A stretch of 9,101 nucleotides of DNA from NCBI GenBank assembly GCA_036404275.1, contig DASXAM010000339.1, forward strand, positions 1-9,101, written 5' to 3'. Position numbers and translations under genes: made by a program. Source of the stretch: AP-15 sp036404275 (GTDB lineage: Bacteria > Pseudomonadota > Alphaproteobacteria > ATCC43930 > CGMCC-115725). Positions 7,379 to 9,101 of this stretch are shown in pieces (the stretch's first letter is position 1; each line of letters opens with the position of its first letter). The notes beneath the pieces were generated by a model. It had not been told where the DNA came from and searched no databases. It saw only the letters and a program-made list of their open reading frames with translations.

Positions 7379-7427
7379 TGTGATGGGCATGCCGTTATCA
7401 CAACGTTGCTTATGTCGCACTCACATC
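7379..7427. promoter_or_regulatory. Operator-like TGTGA dyad cluster
   Basis: TGTGAT at 7379-7384 faces ATCACA at 7397-7402, a perfect 6-bp inverted repeat with 12 nt between arms. A third copy of the half-site occurs as TCACATC at 7421-7427, the exact inverse of GATGTGA at 7377-7383. The spacer itself contains the palindrome GGCATGCC (7386-7393). The arrangement resembles a transcription-factor site. It does not match the CRP/FNR layout, because the TGTGA arms are 14 rather than 6 nt apart. It lies about 200-250 bp upstream of the tcuA-like start. No regulator gene is nearby. Confidence 0.35.
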
Positions 7428-7531
7428 AATTGGGCGATCTCGGCCTTGCCGACAAGAGGCGACCCGACGACGGGGGGAGAACGGCTCGATTCCTTATGGC
7501 GATGGCGCCGAGCGGCGGCGGCTCCGCAGGT

Positions 7532-7807
7532 TTAAACCCTTGTCCGAGCCGCCCAACGGGGCTTGAAGAAATCGAGTATCAGCAGAACGATCGCGCCTGC
7601 GCCGAGCGTGAGAGCGAGGTCGTCCCAATGCAACGGCCCAAAGCGAAAAAGGCGGGCTGCGACCGGCCATGCCAGCGTCAACGCCAGAATAACGACGACG
7701 CCGGACAGCACGTATTTGAGGGCGGTATTCGGGCGCGCAAAAGCTGTGATCAGCGTCGCGCTGAAGCTCCGGTTGACGAAGATTTCCCTAAACAAGACCG
7801 CGCAGGC
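7532..7807 (-). pseudogene. C-terminal remnant of a cation-transporting P-type ATPase
   Basis: The minus-strand frame ending at TAA 7532-7534 encodes the last ~90 residues of a P2-type (calcium/magnesium-like) cation ATPase. The visible blocks are VNRSFSATL, then ARPN, a hydrophobic helix (KYVLSGVVVILALTLAWP), RLFRFGPLHWDDLAL, and a second helix (AGAIVLLILDFFKP) before the basic end: the final two membrane helices of the Cation_ATPase_C domain. The actuator, phosphorylation (DKTGT) and nucleotide-binding domains are absent, and the tRNA begins only ~93 bases upstream. The frame stays open to a TTG at 7894, but the extra residues are arginine-rich and unlike the family, and no ribosome binding site or ATG is seen. 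A truncated gene left by a deletion or rearrangement is therefore most likely; an expressed two-helix protein is a weaker alternative. Recognition is from memory of the family. Confidence 0.7.
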
Positions 7808-7880
7808 ACGGCGAAGGCCGGCTTGCCTCCGGCGCGGGATTACCCCCGGATTTCGTAATCTACATTCCAACAAGCTGGGC

Positions 7881-7900
7881 AAAAAGGTGGCCAAAAAGGT
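7881..7900. repeat. Short direct repeat at the tRNA 3' end
   Basis: AAAAAGGT occurs at 7881-7888 and 7893-7900, a 12-bp period; the second copy covers the discriminator base and the CC after the tRNA body. On the minus strand both read ACCTTTTTG, giving two T-runs right after the tRNA. They could help end tRNA transcription, or mark duplication of the tRNA end by an integration event. Both readings are inference from an 8-bp match. Confidence 0.4.
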
Positions 7901-7973
7901 AGGCCCGGCAGGACTCGAACCTGCGACAACGCCGTTATGAGCGGCGCGTTCTGACCAGCTGAACTACGGGCCC
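7900..7973 (-). tRNA. tRNA with CAT anticodon: elongator Met or Ile2
   Basis: The minus strand folds into a complete 74-nt cloverleaf: acceptor GGGCCCG/CGGGCCT, D-stem GTTC/GAAC, anticodon stem CGCCG/CGGCG with loop CTCATAA (anticodon CAT), T-stem GCAGG/CCTGC with loop TTCGAGT, and discriminator A73. It is not the initiator, which has three G-C pairs ending the anticodon stem and a mismatched first acceptor pair. CAT may be read as methionine or, if modified to lysidine by TilS, as isoleucine (AUA). The acceptor pairs C4-G69 and C5-G68 match determinants reported for E. coli tRNA-Ile2, so that identity is a real possibility, though annotation software may call Met. Two oddities are that the first acceptor pair is G1-U72 and that the genomic 3' end reads ACCT, so a full CCA is not encoded. 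Confidence 0.92.
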
Positions 7974-7982
7974 GCCGATCCG

Positions 7983-8011
7983 AGGATAGAAGAAAACGCG
8001 GGCGTTGTCGC
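7983..8011 (-). promoter_or_regulatory. Possible tRNA promoter
   Basis: On the minus strand GCGACA (8011-8006) and TATCCT (7988-7983) are separated by 17 nt and end 9 nt before the mature tRNA 5' end. Each matches its consensus at four of six bases. The -35 element lies within the hairpin of the gap terminator. A promoter is expected here because the terminator should block read-through from gap. Confidence 0.4.
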
Positions 8012-8030
8012 TCCCCAGCGGAACGCCGCG
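7988..8030 (-). terminator. Rho-independent terminator after gap
   Basis: On the minus strand CGCGGCGTT pairs with AACGCCCGCG (one bulged C). Inside it CGCT pairs with AGCG around a GGGG loop, and a TTTTCTTCT tail follows. The hairpin starts 12 nt after the gap stop codon. Stem strength and the T-rich tail make this a convincing intrinsic terminator separating gap from the tRNA. Confidence 0.8.
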
Positions 8031-8041
8031 CCGATGCGGGC

Positions 8042-9052
8042 TCAGCCGAGCGCCCCGAAATGGGCGGCGACCTCGACCATCCGGTTCGAGAAGCCCCATT
8101 CGTTGTCGTACCAGGAGAGGACGCGGACAAAGCGCTTGTCGAGCACCTGGGTCTGGGTCACGTCGAAGGTCGAGCTGTGCGGGTCGTGGTTGAAATCGAC
8201 CGACACGGTCGGCGCCTTGTTGATGCCGACGATGCCCTTGAGCCGGTTCGATTTCGCCGCGTCCTCCATCAGCGCGTTGACCTCGTCGGCGGTGGTCTCG
8301 CGCGCCGCGTCGAAGGTCAGGTCGATCAACGACACATTGGCGGTCGGGACCCGGATCGCGGTGCCGTCGAGCTTGCCTTTGAGCGCGGGCATGACGAGGC
8401 CGATCGCCCGCGCCGCCCCGGTCGAGGTCGGGATCATCGACAAGGCCGCGGCGCGCGCCCGGCGCAGATCGGAATGCAACGTGTCCTGCAGGCTCTGGTC
8501 GCCGGTATAGGCATGGATCGTCGTCATAAAGCCGCGCTCGATGCCGATCCCCCGATGCAGCACATAAGCGACGGGGGCGAGGCAATTGGTCGTGCACGAC
8601 CCGTTCGAAATGACCCGATGCTCGGGCTGCAATTCTTCATGGTTGACGCCCATGACGACGGTCAGATCGGCGCCGTCGGCCGGGGCCGAGACGATGACGC
8701 GCTTGGCGCCGGCCTCGAGGTGCTTGGCCGCGGCCTCGCGCTTGGTAAAGATGCCGGTGCATTCGAGCGCCACATCGACGCCGAGCTCCTTCCACGGCAA
8801 TTTTGCCGGGTCGCGCTCGGCTGTGACGCGGACCCTGCCGCGGCCGGCGTCGAGCCAGTCCTCACCGGCGGTAACCTCGCCTGCAAAGCGGCCGTGCACG
8901 CTGTCGTATTTCAAAAGATGCGCATTGGTCGCGACCGGCCCGAGATCGTTGACACCGACCACCTCGACCTGCTGCTCCGGATGCTCCAATGCCGCGCGCA
9001 TGACCAAGCGGCCGATGCGGCCGAACCCGTTGATCGCCACCCGTACCGCCAT
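8042..9052 (-). CDS. gap: Type I glyceraldehyde-3-phosphate dehydrogenase
   Basis: A complete 336-residue GAPDH, the usual length. It converts glyceraldehyde-3-phosphate, phosphate and NAD+ to 1,3-bisphosphoglycerate in the cytoplasm, in glycolysis and gluconeogenesis. The NAD-binding INGFGRIGR motif is at 7-15, and Asp36 in VNDL favours NAD over NADP. The catalytic block SNGSCTTNCLAP carries Cys153; the usual sequence is SNASCTTNC, so the Gly is a mild variant. His180 in HAYTGDQ is the base, PTSTGAARA (208-216) binds phosphate, and SWYDNEWGFSNRM is the C-terminal signature. ATG 9052 is preceded by a strong ribosome binding site (GGGAGGA). A hairpin terminator lies 12 nt after the stop. The upstream neighbour, commonly transketolase or another central-metabolism gene in this class, is outside the window. 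Confidence 0.97.
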   Translation of the reverse strand: MAVRVAINGFGRIGRLVMRAALEHPEQQVEVVGVNDLGPVATNAHLLKYDSVHGRFAGEVTAGEDWLDAGRGRVRVTAERDPAKLPWKELGVDVALECTGIFTKREAAAKHLEAGAKRVIVSAPADGADLTVVMGVNHEELQPEHRVISNGSCTTNCLAPVAYVLHRGIGIERGFMTTIHAYTGDQSLQDTLHSDLRRARAAALSMIPTSTGAARAIGLVMPALKGKLDGTAIRVPTANVSLIDLTFDAARETTADEVNALMEDAAKSNRLKGIVGINKAPTVSVDFNHDPHSSTFDVTQTQVLDKRFVRVLSWYDNEWGFSNRMVEVAAHFGALG

Positions 9053-9058
9053 CTTTGC

Positions 9059-9066
9059 TTCCTCCC
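9059..9066 (-). promoter_or_regulatory. Ribosome binding site of gap
   Basis: On the minus strand GGGAGGAA lies 6 nt before ATG 9052. It is a near-consensus Shine-Dalgarno, expected for a highly expressed glycolytic gene, and it fixes the start. Confidence 0.75.
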
Positions 9067-9101
9067 GCGTAACCGTGGGTTCAGCTTAGCCCAGATGACG
9101 C

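Larger units (their letters stand above)
7178..7531. other. Noncoding region upstream of the tcuA-like gene
   Basis: About 354 bases with no open frame that resembles a known protein. It should hold the promoter of the divergently placed (minus-strand) dehydrogenase gene, but no convincing -35/-10 pair could be fixed by eye. The region contains two sets of short repeats, listed separately (7319-7340 and 7379-7427). The part from 7431 to 7531, next to the end of the ATPase remnant, shows GC-rich sequence and no clear intrinsic terminator. Confidence 0.55.

Noticed and set aside
7240..7390. Minus-strand frame reading LFNLSAGFAVNPLYFTRAW upstream of the tcuA-like gene
   Set aside because: The stretch looks protein-like, but there is no start codon with a ribosome binding site, no recognised family, and the frame soon becomes Arg-rich and overlaps the dehydrogenase. 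Treated as chance.
7379..7402. CRP/FNR-type binding site
   Set aside because: The TGTGA and TCACA arms are 14 nt apart instead of 6, so the standard dimer could not bind in the usual way.
7406..7858. Plus-strand 150-codon frame over the ATPase remnant
   Set aside because: Charged, low-complexity composition without a recognisable fold or ribosome binding site; it is the complement of the better-supported ATPase fragment.
7563..7940. Plus-strand 125-codon frame ending GPAGLEPATTPL
   Set aside because: This ending is the well-known spurious translation of the antisense of a tRNA; the rest is antisense to the ATPase remnant.
7840..8130. Minus-strand 96-codon frame containing ALSQVRVLPGLP
   Set aside because: It runs through the tRNA in sense, producing a common false protein, and overlaps gap out of frame.
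1..9101. CRISPR arrays, insertion sequences, toxin-antitoxin or defence genes
   Set aside because: No regularly spaced repeats, transposase motifs or terminal inverted repeats were seen; every long gene is housekeeping or regulatory.

Overview
The window looks like a chromosomal segment from a GC-rich alphaproteobacterium. The clearest clue is the order chvI - chvG - hprK - rapZ - EIIA(Man) - HPr, which is typical of that class. An enzyme I gene without a GAF domain directly after HPr fits a Rhodospirillales-like lineage better than the classical rhizobia, but this placement is inference.

Layout. Positions 1-5684 (+ strand) form one tightly packed operon: the 3' end of the response regulator chvI, the membrane sensor kinase chvG, a short HPr kinase/phosphorylase (hprK), rapZ, a mannose-family EIIA, HPr and enzyme I (ptsI). 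Nearly every junction overlaps (32, 4, 1, 4 and 11 nt). The only gap is 30 nt before EIIA, where a clear ribosome binding site appears. Positions 5681-7177 (- strand) hold a FAD-dependent dehydrogenase of the tricarballylate dehydrogenase (TcuA)/fumarate reductase flavoprotein family, convergent with ptsI and sharing stop-codon bases with it. Positions 7178-7531 are noncoding and contain operator-like repeats. Positions 7532-7807 (- strand) carry the last ~90 codons of a cation-transporting P-type ATPase, most likely a gene remnant. Positions 7900-7973 (- strand) are a tRNA with a CAT anticodon, and 8042-9052 (- strand) is a complete type I glyceraldehyde-3-phosphate dehydrogenase gene with a strong intrinsic terminator before the tRNA.

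How the genes work together. Enzyme I, HPr and the EIIA form a phosphorelay from PEP that has no EIIB or EIIC permease here, so it is a regulatory rather than a transport PTS. HprK can phosphorylate HPr on a serine, and the catalytic histidines and the target serine are all visible. Co-transcription with the envelope-stress system ChvG/ChvI and with RapZ (amino-sugar/envelope precursor control in enterobacteria) links carbon and energy status to envelope regulation. This arrangement is known in alphaproteobacteria and is not a new system. The less ordinary parts are the tRNA neighbourhood (ATPase stump, altered tRNA 3' end, short tandem repeat, a possible promoter inside the gap terminator) and the dyad-rich region upstream of the tcuA-like gene.
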